A stretch of 14,504 nucleotides of DNA from assembly GCA_035371905.1 (NCBI GenBank), contig DAORXQ010000042.1:1-14504 (forward strand), read 5' to 3'. This document shows, piece by piece, positions 1 through 7,787 of the stretch (position 1 is its first letter; the number at the start of each line of letters is the position of its first letter). The notes under the pieces are model-generated. The model saw only the letters and a list, made by a program, of their open reading frames with translations. It was not told the origin of the DNA and made no database searches. A program made the translations under genes and the position numbers. The DNA is from a bacterium. GTDB lineage: Bacteria; Ratteibacteria; UBA8468; B48-G9; JAFGKM01.

Positions 1-71
1 GAAAAATGTCTTATAAAAATATAATTTCAAATAGATTTAATTTTGAGGAAATACGAGTGTTTTTTGCTTAA
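1..71 (+). CDS. Possible C-terminal tail of an upstream gene (partial)
   Basis: The frame beginning at base 3 is open from the window edge to a TAA at 69-71 and would encode about 22 residues ending in IRVFFA. The other two forward frames close at once. Genes here are tightly packed, so the end of an upstream gene is expected close to this point. However, an open run of this length is common by chance in AT-rich DNA and I recognise no family. The candidate -35 of the next gene lies within its last codons. Confidence 0.22.
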   Translation, partial: KMSYKNIISNRFNFEEIRVFFA

Positions 72-92
72 AAAAATTAAAAATTGTAAAAT
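64..92 (+). promoter_or_regulatory. Candidate sigma70-type promoter for the MFS/beta-CASP gene pair
   Basis: TTGCTT at 64-69 and TAAAAT at 87-92 are separated by 17 bases, which is standard -35/-10 geometry. The -10 is preceded by TG and lies in the 14-mer AAAAATTGTAAAAT (79-92), which recurs exactly at 2702-2715 in front of pgk. Transcription would start near base 99, giving a leader of under 20 bases. The -35 matches the consensus poorly, and the AT-rich background makes chance -10 matches common. Confidence 0.35.
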
Positions 93-116
93 TGTAAAAA
101 ATTTTAAAAATCAAAA

Positions 117-1295
117 ATGTGGAAAAAAACTTTTATTTCAACTTTTATTGCGCAGATTTTTTCAATAATTGGATTTTCCTTTGCTATGCCATTTTTACCA
201 TTTTTCATTTCTGAACTTGGCATAAAGGATATACCTTCTCAAACTTACTGGGCTGGAATAATTCTATCTGCTTCTGGTTTTACATTTACAATTTTTTCAC
301 CTATCTGGGGATATTTTGCTGATAAGTATGGAAGAAAATTAATGGTTGTTAGAAGTATGTTTGCAGGGACTTTTATTTTATTCTTAATGTCTATTGTTAG
401 GACAGTGAAACAATTATTGATATGCAGGTTACTTCAAGGTGCTTTGACAGGAACAATTGTTGCTTCTGTTACTCTTGTGGCAAGTGTTGTACCTGTGGAA
501 AAAAGTGGTTTTACTCTTGGAATGATGCAAACTGCTGTTTCAATAGGAAATTCAGTAGGTCCTCTTATAGGTGGAATTATTTCAGACCATTTTGGCTATA
601 GAAATACTTTTAGAATTGGAGGTCTTATAATTTTTCTTGGAGGTCTTTTAATTCTTTTATTTGCAAGGGAAAACAGAATAAATTATAAGAAGAAAGAAGA
701 ATTTTCATACAGGGAAATATTAAAGTTAAAAGGATTCTGGATAGCAACAATGATTATGTTTGGTGTCAGATTGAGTAATACAATTTTAAATCCTTCTTTC
801 CCTCTTGTAATTAAGGAAATAATAAGTAATCCCGAAAAATTGAATACAATTACAGGGACAATTATAGGGATTGCTGCTATTATTGAGGGTTTAAGTGCTG
901 CTGGACTTGGAAATTTGAGCGATAGAATTGGATATATAAAAATGATAGGAAATTGTTTTATCTTTGCTTCAATTGCATCTTTAGGACATTTTTTTGTTCA
1001 TTCAGTTTTTTCTCTTTTTTTCTGGAGGGTTTTATTTGTTGCGAGTGTTGCTGGTGTAATTCCTTCTGTCAATTCAATGATAAAAACTCTTATAAATGAA
1101 AACTCAATAGGTAAAGCATATGGTCTTTTTACTTCAATAAGTATGCTCGGGCTTGCTTTTGGTCCTCTTATAGGTGGATATACAGGAAAGATTATAAATA
1201 TAAGAACTCCATTTTTGATAACTTCTATTTTTCATGCAATTGTAGCGATTTCAATTATTTCTCTTATTAAAAAAGAAAAAGGAGAAAGTTTATGA
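117..1295 (+). CDS. MFS transporter, DHA1-like (probable drug or metabolite exporter)
   Basis: A 392-residue, very hydrophobic protein with about twelve membrane helices in two halves. A charged loop (about 184-205, with KKK) separates the halves, as in 12-helix MFS proteins. Motif A is GYFADKYGRK at 65-74 and repeats in degenerate form as GNLSDRIGY at 265-273. A motif-B-like RLLQG lies at 104-108. Motif-C-like GPLIGG occurs at 148-153 and again at 349-354. GPxxGG after helix 5 is typical of drug:H+ antiporters of the DHA1 group (TetA/MdtG-like). The substrate cannot be told from sequence. The ATG at 117 gives a sensible start just before helix 1, but no Shine-Dalgarno sequence precedes it. 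Its last four bases overlap the next gene (ATGA), so the two are probably translated together. Confidence 0.85.
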   Translation: MWKKTFISTFIAQIFSIIGFSFAMPFLPFFISELGIKDIPSQTYWAGIILSASGFTFTIFSPIWGYFADKYGRKLMVVRSMFAGTFILFLMSIVRTVKQLLICRLLQGALTGTIVASVTLVASVVPVEKSGFTLGMMQTAVSIGNSVGPLIGGIISDHFGYRNTFRIGGLIIFLGGLLILLFARENRINYKKKEEFSYREILKLKGFWIATMIMFGVRLSNTILNPSFPLVIKEIISNPEKLNTITGTIIGIAAIIEGLSAAGLGNLSDRIGYIKMIGNCFIFASIASLGHFFVHSVFSLFFWRVLFVASVAGVIPSVNSMIKTLINENSIGKAYGLFTSISMLGLAFGPLIGGYTGKIINIRTPFLITSIFHAIVAISIISLIKKEKGESL

Positions 1296-2677
1296 GAATT
1301 AAATTTCTTGGTGCGACAAAAAATGTAACAGGTTCAAAATTTCTCTTACAAATTGGTGGGAAAAATTTATTAATTGATTGCGGTCTTTTTCAGGAAAGGG
1401 ATTTAAAAAATAGAAACTGGGAGAAATTTCCAGTTCCACCTTTAGAAATTGATTATATTCTTTTAACACATGCACATCTTGATCATTCAGGATATTTACC
1501 AAAAATTGTAAAAGATGGATTTAAGGGAAAAATTTTATGTACTGTTCCAACAGCAGAAATAACAAAAATAGCACTGCTTGATTCAGCAAAGTTACAGGTT
1601 GAAGATGCTGAAAAAAAGAGAAAAAGACATCAAAAGGAAGGAAGAAAAGGTCCCTATCCTGAAATACCTCTGTATGATGTTAATGATGCAATGAGTGTTT
1701 TTGATTTTTTTGAGACGGTTTCATATAATGAGGAAGTCAAAATTTCGGACAATATAAAGGTTGTTTTTTATAATTCAGGTCATATTCTTGGTTCCTCCTT
1801 CATAAAAGTTATAGCAGATGGAAAAGAGATAGTTTTTTCAGGAGATATTGGAAGGAAAGAAAATCCAATTCTATCAGACCCTGAAATTTTAGAGAGTACT
1901 GATATTCTGATTATGGAAACGACTTATGGAGATAAAATTCATGAGCCAAGAGAAATTGCTGAAGAAAAACTTGAAAGAATAATAAATGAAACTGAAAGAA
2001 AAGAAGGCAATATCGTTATTCCTACGTTTGCTATTGAAAGAGCACAGGAGATTTTATACTATTTGAAAAAACTCTTACTTGAAGATAGAATACCACACCT
2101 ATTTACATTTCTTGATAGTCCCATGGCAATTGAAGTAACAGAAGTATTCAAAAAAAATCTAACATATCTTGATGGAGAAGCAGAAAATCTACTTAAAAAT
2201 AAAATTTCTCCTTTTGATTTCCCACTTTTACATTTTACAAAGTCAGTTGAAGAGTCAAAAATGATTAATCATATAAAGGGCACAGTAATTATTATGGCAG
2301 GCAGTGGTATGTGTACAGGCGGAAGAATTAAGCACCATCTTGTTAATAATATTGAAAGGGAAGAATCATCTATTGCCTTTGTTGGTTATCAAGCAAAAGG
2401 AACTCTTGGAAGGGAAATACTAGAGAAAAAAGAAGTTAGGATTTTGGGTAATTTTTATAAAGTAAAGGCAAAAATTGAGAAAATAGATGGATTTTCTGCC
2501 CATGCTGATAGAGAAGAACTTTTAAGTTTTCTTTCAGGATTTAAAAAATTCCCAGAAAGTATATTTTTAGTTCATGGAGAAGAAGAAGTAATTGATGAAT
2601 TTTCAAAAGTTATTTATGATAGATTTAAAAATTCAAAGATTTTTATACCTTCATATCTTGATGAATATGAAATTTAG
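1292..2677 (+). CDS. Beta-CASP metallo-beta-lactamase ribonuclease (YSH1/CPSF73-like)
   Basis: A 461-residue zinc-dependent hydrolase of the RNA-processing MBL branch, expected to cut RNA in the cytoplasm. The MBL core shows D29, the metal signature HAHLDH at 60-65, H164 (SGHILGSS, 162-169) and D185 (SGDIGR, 183-188). The inserted beta-CASP domain (about 200-390) contains METTYG at 208-213, DSPM at 275-278 and GSGMCTGGR at 337-345, the last typical of RNA-specific members. The core resumes with FSAHAD (401-406) and VHGE (427-430), which supply the late motif histidines. The length and full motif set suggest an active enzyme. GGAG at 1281-1284 lies 7 bases before the ATG. Whether it acts as an endonuclease or exonuclease cannot be decided here, and its link to the transporter is only positional. 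Confidence 0.93.
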   Translation: MRIKFLGATKNVTGSKFLLQIGGKNLLIDCGLFQERDLKNRNWEKFPVPPLEIDYILLTHAHLDHSGYLPKIVKDGFKGKILCTVPTAEITKIALLDSAKLQVEDAEKKRKRHQKEGRKGPYPEIPLYDVNDAMSVFDFFETVSYNEEVKISDNIKVVFYNSGHILGSSFIKVIADGKEIVFSGDIGRKENPILSDPEILESTDILIMETTYGDKIHEPREIAEEKLERIINETERKEGNIVIPTFAIERAQEILYYLKKLLLEDRIPHLFTFLDSPMAIEVTEVFKKNLTYLDGEAENLLKNKISPFDFPLLHFTKSVEESKMINHIKGTVIIMAGSGMCTGGRIKHHLVNNIEREESSIAFVGYQAKGTLGREILEKKEVRILGNFYKVKAKIEKIDGFSAHADREELLSFLSGFKKFPESIFLVHGEEEVIDEFSKVIYDRFKNSKIFIPSYLDEYEI

Positions 2678-2685
2678 TTTTTTAG

Positions 2686-2715
2686 TGGACAGATTGATAT
2701 AAAAAATTGTAAAAT
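2686..2715 (+). promoter_or_regulatory. Candidate sigma70-type promoter for the pgk operon
   Basis: TGGACA (2686-2691) and TAAAAT (2710-2715) are separated by 18 bases, each one base from consensus. The site lies in one of only two real gaps between operons in the window. Transcription would start near 2722, a few bases before the strong ribosome site GGAGG (2727-2731), giving a leader of about 15 bases. The -10 shares the 14-mer AAAAATTGTAAAAT with the candidate promoter at 64-92. No terminator hairpin is visible between the preceding stop and this site, so read-through from upstream is possible. Confidence 0.45.
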
Positions 2716-2736
2716 AAAGAAAAAAAGGAGGTAATT

Positions 2737-3921
2737 ATGAAAATAAAATCAATTAAAAACAGGAATTATAAAGGGAAAAAAGTTTTTCTGAGAGTTGATT
2801 ATAATGTTCCAATTGAAAAAGGAGTTATCACAGATGACACAAGAATCACAGCAACAATTCCAACTATAAATTATTTACTTTCTCAAGGTGCTTCTTTAAT
2901 ACTTGCCTCACATCTTGGAAGACCGAAAGGAAAACCATCTCCAGAATTCAGTTTAAAACCTGTTGCTGAGAGATTGTCAAAAATTTTAAATAAAGAGGTA
3001 AAATTTGCTCCTGATTGTATTGGAGAGGAAGTAAAAAAAATGGTAAATGAATTGAAAGAGGGAGAAATTTTACTTCTTGAAAATTTAAGATTTCATTCAG
3101 AAGAAGAAAATGGAGATGAAAATTTTGCAAAAGAACTTGCTTCTCTTGCAGATGCTTATGTTAATGATGCTTTTGGAACATGTCACAGGGAACATGCATC
3201 AGTTTATCAAATAACAAAATTTGCAAAGGATGTAGCAGCAGGATTTCTTATTGAAAAGGAAGTTGAATCACTTTCAAAATTACTGATAAATCCTGAAAAA
3301 CCATTTCTTTTAATTCTTGGTGGTGCGAAGGTAATAGATAAAATAAATATGGTTAAAAATCTTCTTGATAAAGTTGATACAATCATTACAGGTGGAGTTA
3401 TGGCATACACATTTATAAAAGCAAAAAACTGGGAAGTGGGTGATTCAAAAGTTGAAGAAGAAGCGGTTCCTGTTGCAAAAGAGATAATTAAAGAAATAAA
3501 TAAAAGACATCTTGAATTTCATACGCCTCTTGACCATGTTATAGTTCAGAAAATTTCAGAAGATGCAGTTCCAATAATAACAGAAAGGGGAACAGTTCCA
3601 CATGGCTGGATTGGAGTTGATATAGGTCCTCAGGCAATTGAAGAATACACTGATTGTATAAACAGAGCAAAAACAATTTTCTGGAATGGACCGATGGGAA
3701 TTTATGAAATTAAGAAATTTGCAAAAGGGACTATTGAATTAGCAAAGGCAATTGCAAATTCAAAAGCATTTTCAGTTATTGGTGGAGGAGATTCTGCTGC
3801 AGCAGTTGATGAAGCAGGAGTTGCAGATAAAATATCCCATATATGTACAGGAGGAGGTGCATCTCTGGAATTTCTTGAAAAAGGGACCCTGCCCGGAATT
3901 GAAGTTTTAAAGGAAGAGTAA
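2737..3921 (+). CDS. pgk: Phosphoglycerate kinase
   Basis: Transfers the phosphate of 1,3-bisphosphoglycerate to ADP, giving ATP and 3-phosphoglycerate, in cytoplasmic glycolysis; the reaction reverses in gluconeogenesis. At 394 residues it has normal bacterial length. The N-terminal substrate domain has the signature VFLRVDYNVP (16-25), R36, HLGRP (59-63), LRFH (117-120) and HREHAS (150-155). The C-terminal nucleotide domain has GGAK (195-198), WNGPMG (316-321), GGGDS (349-353) and TGGGASLE (371-378). All expected catalytic and binding segments are present. The start ATG has a strong GGAGG 5 bases upstream. It is first in the long operon, with tpiA following after 46 bases, a common pairing of lower-glycolysis genes. 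Confidence 0.98.
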   Translation: MKIKSIKNRNYKGKKVFLRVDYNVPIEKGVITDDTRITATIPTINYLLSQGASLILASHLGRPKGKPSPEFSLKPVAERLSKILNKEVKFAPDCIGEEVKKMVNELKEGEILLLENLRFHSEEENGDENFAKELASLADAYVNDAFGTCHREHASVYQITKFAKDVAAGFLIEKEVESLSKLLINPEKPFLLILGGAKVIDKINMVKNLLDKVDTIITGGVMAYTFIKAKNWEVGDSKVEEEAVPVAKEIIKEINKRHLEFHTPLDHVIVQKISEDAVPIITERGTVPHGWIGVDIGPQAIEEYTDCINRAKTIFWNGPMGIYEIKKFAKGTIELAKAIANSKAFSVIGGGDSAAAVDEAGVADKISHICTGGGASLEFLEKGTLPGIEVLKEE

Positions 3922-3967
3922 AAATTATAAAACCACACTTTTTACTACTATAAAAAAGGAGAAGAAA

Positions 3968-4717
3968 GTGAAAAAATCTCTTATAGCAGGAAACTGGAAG
4001 ATGTATAAAACCCCAGCAGAATCAATAAATTTTGTGAGTGAACTTGTTAAAAACATTAAAAGTTATGAGGATAGGGATGTTTTAATATGTCCTCCTTTTA
4101 CATCTCTTTATCCTGTATCTAAAATAATAAAAAACAGTGCTGTTAAACTTGGTGCTCAAAATGTATATTTTGAAAATGAAGGTGCTTATACTGGAGAAAT
4201 TTCACCTTTAATGCTTAAGGATACAGGTGTTGAATATGTTATATGCGGGCATTCTGAAAGAAGAAATATTTTTGGTGAGTCAGATGAAATTATAAACAAA
4301 AAGGTAAAAAAGGTTGTAGAAACAGGAATGAATGCAATTTTATGTGTAGGAGAGAAACTTGAAGAAAGGGAAAAAGGAGAGACATTTAATGTTATTGAAA
4401 ATCAGGTTAAAAGATGTCTGGAAGGTTTTGATAAATTTGAAAATCTTGTTATTGCTTATGAACCTGTATGGGCTATTGGAACTGGAAAAACTGCTTTACC
4501 ATCTCAGGCAGAAGAAGTTCACATTTTTATAAGGGAATTAATAGCAAAAATTTATAACAAAGATATAGCCGAAAACTTAATTATTCTTTATGGAGGAAGT
4601 GTAAAGCCAGAAAATATTGACCAACTAATGAAAGAAAAAAATATAGATGGAGTTCTTGTTGGAGGAGCATGTCTTAAAGTAGAATCATTTTTAAGGATTA
4701 TTGATTACAGGGGATAA
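3968..4717 (+). CDS. tpiA: Triosephosphate isomerase (GTG start)
   Basis: Interconverts dihydroxyacetone phosphate and glyceraldehyde 3-phosphate. The 249 residues form a normal single TIM barrel. Catalytic residues are visible: N9 and K11 (GNWKM), H95 in CGHSERR (93-99) and E165 in AYEPVWAIGTGK (163-174), which runs into the mobile loop 6. The phosphate-binding GGS (209-211) and VGGA (231-234) follow. The start is GTG, supported by GGAG at 3958-3961 six bases upstream and by the canonical KKSLIAGNWKM beginning; no ATG fits. It follows pgk and ends 2 bases before the hydrolase gene, so the three are probably co-transcribed. Confidence 0.98.
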   Translation: MKKSLIAGNWKMYKTPAESINFVSELVKNIKSYEDRDVLICPPFTSLYPVSKIIKNSAVKLGAQNVYFENEGAYTGEISPLMLKDTGVEYVICGHSERRNIFGESDEIINKKVKKVVETGMNAILCVGEKLEEREKGETFNVIENQVKRCLEGFDKFENLVIAYEPVWAIGTGKTALPSQAEEVHIFIRELIAKIYNKDIAENLIILYGGSVKPENIDQLMKEKNIDGVLVGGACLKVESFLRIIDYRG

Positions 4718-4719
4718 AA

Positions 4720-6609
4720 ATGCTTAATGAATACAGACATATGATGTTTGATTATTTTATTAAAAGAACAAGGAAGGTTTATTATGAAAGAAAAAAAAGA
4801 TTAAAGGATATAAAAAATAGAAAAGATGCAGAAAAATATCAGGAATATGTTAGAGAAAAAATTAAAAAAGCATTTTCTCCTTTCCCTTTATCCGAAAAGA
4901 CACCATTAAATCCAAAAATAACTGGTATAATAGAAAGGAATGGATATAGGATTGAAAAAATAATTTTTGAAAGTATGCCTTCATGTTTTGTTACTGCAAA
5001 TTTATATATACCTGAGAAATTTAATCCACCTTTTCCTGCTGTTGTTGCACCATGTGGACATTCAATAGAAGGGAAAGCAGAACCTAAATATCAGGAATTT
5101 TGTCAGCGACTTGTTCATAATGGTTTTTTAGTTTTGATATATGATCCGTTTGACCAGGGGGAAAGAAACCAGTATTATTTTTTGCCTGAAAAATTACCTG
5201 TGAAAAAAGGAAACTGTCTTGCACATAATATGATAGGTAAACAGATGAATCTTATAGGTGAATTTTTTGGTTCATACAGGGTATGGGATGGAATAAGAGC
5301 AATTGATTATATAACTTCAAGAGATGAATGGGATAAAAATTTTCTTGGAATAACAGGAAATTCTGGTGGTGGTACATTAACAACATGGTTATGGGCAATT
5401 GATGAAAGATTGAAAACTGCTGCTCCTGGCTGTTTTGTAACACCTCTTTTATATAATCTTGAAAATGAATTACCACAGGATAGTGAGCAGTATCCACCTG
5501 GAATTCTTGGAGAAGGGGTTGAAATTTCTGACTTCTTTATCTCTCGTGTACCATCACCTTTAATACTGCTTGGCCAGAAATATGATTACTTTGATATAAG
5601 GGGTTTTAAAGAAATATGTGAAGAACTTGAATATTTTTATAATATTTTTGATAAAAAAGAAAACTTTACTTATTTTATCGGGGATAATACCCATGGTTAT
5701 CATTCAGATTCTCAGAATGCAATGGTTTCTTTTTTCTGTAAAATTGTTGGGAAAAACGTTTTAAATGTAGAACCTGATATAATTATTGAAAAAGAAAAAA
5801 CACTTTTTGCAACAAAAAAGGGAAATGTTCTTTTAGAGGGTTCAAAGCCACATTTTGAAATTATAAGGGAGAAAACAGAAATTATAATTAAGAATAGAAA
5901 AAATTTTGATGAAAGCAATTTAAAAAATGAATTAAAAAAGATTCTTTCTATTCCGGAGAGTATAAGTATTCCGCATTACAGAGTTTTAAGACCAGTTTCT
6001 ATAAAGAATGAATCTATTGGAAGATATGCAGTTGAGACAGAAGAAAATATATGGGTAATTTTAAAAAGAAGAAATGTGAAAAAACCATATTATCTTGAAG
6101 TTGAGGAAGAAATAAACCTGTATGTTCCTGATATTTCTTCTGAGGATGAGATAAAAAGATTTCCTGATGGTAAACCTTCTGATTATTTTGTAGATGTGAG
6201 AGGAATTGGTGAATCAATGCCTGACATTAAAAAATATTTTTTCCATCCTTATAGATTTGATTATATGTTTGATGGTTTTTATCTTTTATTTGGAGAAAGT
6301 TATCTCGGTAAGAGAATATATGATGTACTTTCTGTTATAAATTTGCTCAATTATCTTGGATGTAAAAGAATAAATCTATATGGAAATAGACAGGGAGCAA
6401 TCATATCTTTGTTTGTATGTTTATTTTCTGATTTGATTGAAAGAATTAATTTAAATAAACTTCCTGATTCTTTTTATTCTCTTATAAAAAAACCCTATAC
6501 TAAACTCCCGTCTTCTAATTTCCCAAAAGGTATTTTAAAGATTACAGATATACCAGAAATTCTGAAAATTGTTGAGAAAAAAAGCGAAATTAAAATATTA
6601 AATAAATGA
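4720..6609 (+). CDS. Two-domain alpha/beta hydrolase, acetylxylan-esterase-like
   Basis: A 629-residue protein with no signal peptide, so probably cytoplasmic. After a basic helical N-terminus (1-55), the first alpha/beta-hydrolase domain (about 60-345) shows PCGHS (111-115, probable oxyanion region), YDPFDQGER (141-149) and the nucleophile motif GNSGGG (213-218, S215). A probable acid D289 (KYDYFD) and a probable catalytic H325 (THGYH) follow. This layout matches esterases common in Planctomycetes and relatives, annotated as acetylxylan-esterase-like; that match is from memory. A second, weaker hydrolase-like domain (about 470-615) has DVRGIGES (491-498) but reads GNRQGA (555-560), with Arg557 where a nucleophilic Ser would stand, so it is probably non-catalytic. 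The substrate is unknown; a sugar or acyl ester is a guess. It starts 2 bases after tpiA, with AGGGGA as a weak ribosome site, and overlaps the Lol permease by ATGA. Confidence 0.82.
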   Translation: MLNEYRHMMFDYFIKRTRKVYYERKKRLKDIKNRKDAEKYQEYVREKIKKAFSPFPLSEKTPLNPKITGIIERNGYRIEKIIFESMPSCFVTANLYIPEKFNPPFPAVVAPCGHSIEGKAEPKYQEFCQRLVHNGFLVLIYDPFDQGERNQYYFLPEKLPVKKGNCLAHNMIGKQMNLIGEFFGSYRVWDGIRAIDYITSRDEWDKNFLGITGNSGGGTLTTWLWAIDERLKTAAPGCFVTPLLYNLENELPQDSEQYPPGILGEGVEISDFFISRVPSPLILLGQKYDYFDIRGFKEICEELEYFYNIFDKKENFTYFIGDNTHGYHSDSQNAMVSFFCKIVGKNVLNVEPDIIIEKEKTLFATKKGNVLLEGSKPHFEIIREKTEIIIKNRKNFDESNLKNELKKILSIPESISIPHYRVLRPVSIKNESIGRYAVETEENIWVILKRRNVKKPYYLEVEEEINLYVPDISSEDEIKRFPDGKPSDYFVDVRGIGESMPDIKKYFFHPYRFDYMFDGFYLLFGESYLGKRIYDVLSVINLLNYLGCKRINLYGNRQGAIISLFVCLFSDLIERINLNKLPDSFYSLIKKPYTKLPSSNFPKGILKITDIPEILKIVEKKSEIKILNK

Positions 6610-7787
6610 TTTCTTATAATTTTTTTCTGGCAAAAAAATTTATCGGAAATAAAAGAGAGGATAGATTTCTGTGGTTTATAAGTTTTTTTACTGTTCTTGG
6701 TATTTCAATAGGAGTTGTTACTTTACTTCTTGTTATAGGAGTTATGAATGGTTTTTCAAATGACCTGAAAAGGAAAATAATTGGAGCCAATCCTTTAATA
6801 ACAATTGAGGGAAAACCTTACATCTACAATTATGAAGAAATAATTGAAAAAGTTAAAAATCTTCCTGAAATAAAGGGTGTTTCTCCATACATAATGTCTC
6901 AGGTAATTTATAAGTCAAACAGGTATATTCTTGGAGGGATTATTAAAGGTATTGATTTAAAAAGAGAAACAGATGTTACAAATATTAAAAATTTCATAAA
7001 AAAGGGTTCTATTGAAGAAATTGAAAATGGAATTATACTTGGGAAAGAACTTGCAGGTGAACTCGGTGTTGAAGTTGGTGATTATATATTCATAATAGCA
7101 GGACTTATTCCTAAAGAAAGAATTTTTAAAGTTGTTGGAATTGTGGAATATGGAGTTTACAGTTTTGATGTGAGTATGGGTTTTACTTCTTTAAAAAACC
7201 TTATGGAAATCTTTAATATGAGTGGAGTTCATGGAATTGGAGTTAAAGTTGATGATATTTATAAAACACCTGTTATTTCGGATAAGATAAGAAAATTAAT
7301 TGATGAAAATTATAGTATTTCAACATGGATAGAAAAAAACAAAATACTTTTTTCAGCAATAGCACTTGAAAAAAAGGCAATGGCAATAATTTTAAGTTTG
7401 ATAGTTATAGTTGCTTCCTTTAATATTCTTTCCACTTTAATGATATCTGTTTACAGAAAGGTTAAAGAAATAGGTATATTAAAGGCAATGGGTTTAACAT
7501 CTGGAGAAATAAAAAAGATTTTTCTATATCAGGGAATTTACCTCGGGATTAAAGGGTTGATTTTCGGTATGATTTTTGGATTTTTGCTTTCTTGGATTCT
7601 TAAAAAATATAATTTTATAAATCTGCCTGAATTTGTTTATGATATTTCTAAACTGCCAATTGAAATTTCACTTTTTGATACAATCTGGATTTTCTTTCTT
7701 GTTATAATAGTTAGTTGTATAGCAAGTATTTATCCGGCACAGAGAGCATCCAAACTTAATCCAGCAGAGGCAATAAGAAATGAATAA
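6606..7787 (+). CDS. lolC: Lipoprotein-releasing ABC transporter permease, LolC/LolE type
   Basis: A 393-residue inner-membrane permease of the MacB/FtsX/LolCE superfamily. Helix 1 (about 22-48) runs into VMNGF (46-50), characteristic of LolC/E. A periplasmic domain (about 55-250) follows, then three C-terminal helices (about 257-283, 308-331 and 357-376). The cytoplasmic coupling segment is KEIGILKAMG (287-296), and the end PAQRASKLNPAEAIR (377-391) is typical. With LolD it should extract outer-membrane lipoproteins and pass them to a carrier such as LolA. Only one permease gene is present beside lolD, so LolC versus LolE cannot be assigned; a homodimer or a second permease elsewhere are both possible. 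It overlaps the hydrolase gene by 4 bases and lolD by 8. Confidence 0.9.
   Translation: MISYNFFLAKKFIGNKREDRFLWFISFFTVLGISIGVVTLLLVIGVMNGFSNDLKRKIIGANPLITIEGKPYIYNYEEIIEKVKNLPEIKGVSPYIMSQVIYKSNRYILGGIIKGIDLKRETDVTNIKNFIKKGSIEEIENGIILGKELAGELGVEVGDYIFIIAGLIPKERIFKVVGIVEYGVYSFDVSMGFTSLKNLMEIFNMSGVHGIGVKVDDIYKTPVISDKIRKLIDENYSISTWIEKNKILFSAIALEKKAMAIILSLIVIVASFNILSTLMISVYRKVKEIGILKAMGLTSGEIKKIFLYQGIYLGIKGLIFGMIFGFLLSWILKKYNFINLPEFVYDISKLPIEISLFDTIWIFFLVIIVSCIASIYPAQRASKLNPAEAIRNE

Noticed and set aside
2678..2736. Terminator after the beta-CASP gene
   Set aside because: There are T and A runs but no GC-containing inverted repeat before them, so I cannot support a rho-independent terminator.
3301..3345. 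PGK reads GGAKVIDK, with Ile where many PGKs have Ser
   Set aside because: This position varies among working PGKs (Lys in B. subtilis, as I recall) and every catalytic segment is intact, so it is not evidence of altered function.
3922..3967. Possible promoter (TATAAA at 3949-3954) between pgk and tpiA
   Set aside because: Transcription would begin at or after the tpiA ribosome site, and no acceptable -35 lies upstream. The gap looks like a simple intra-operon spacer.
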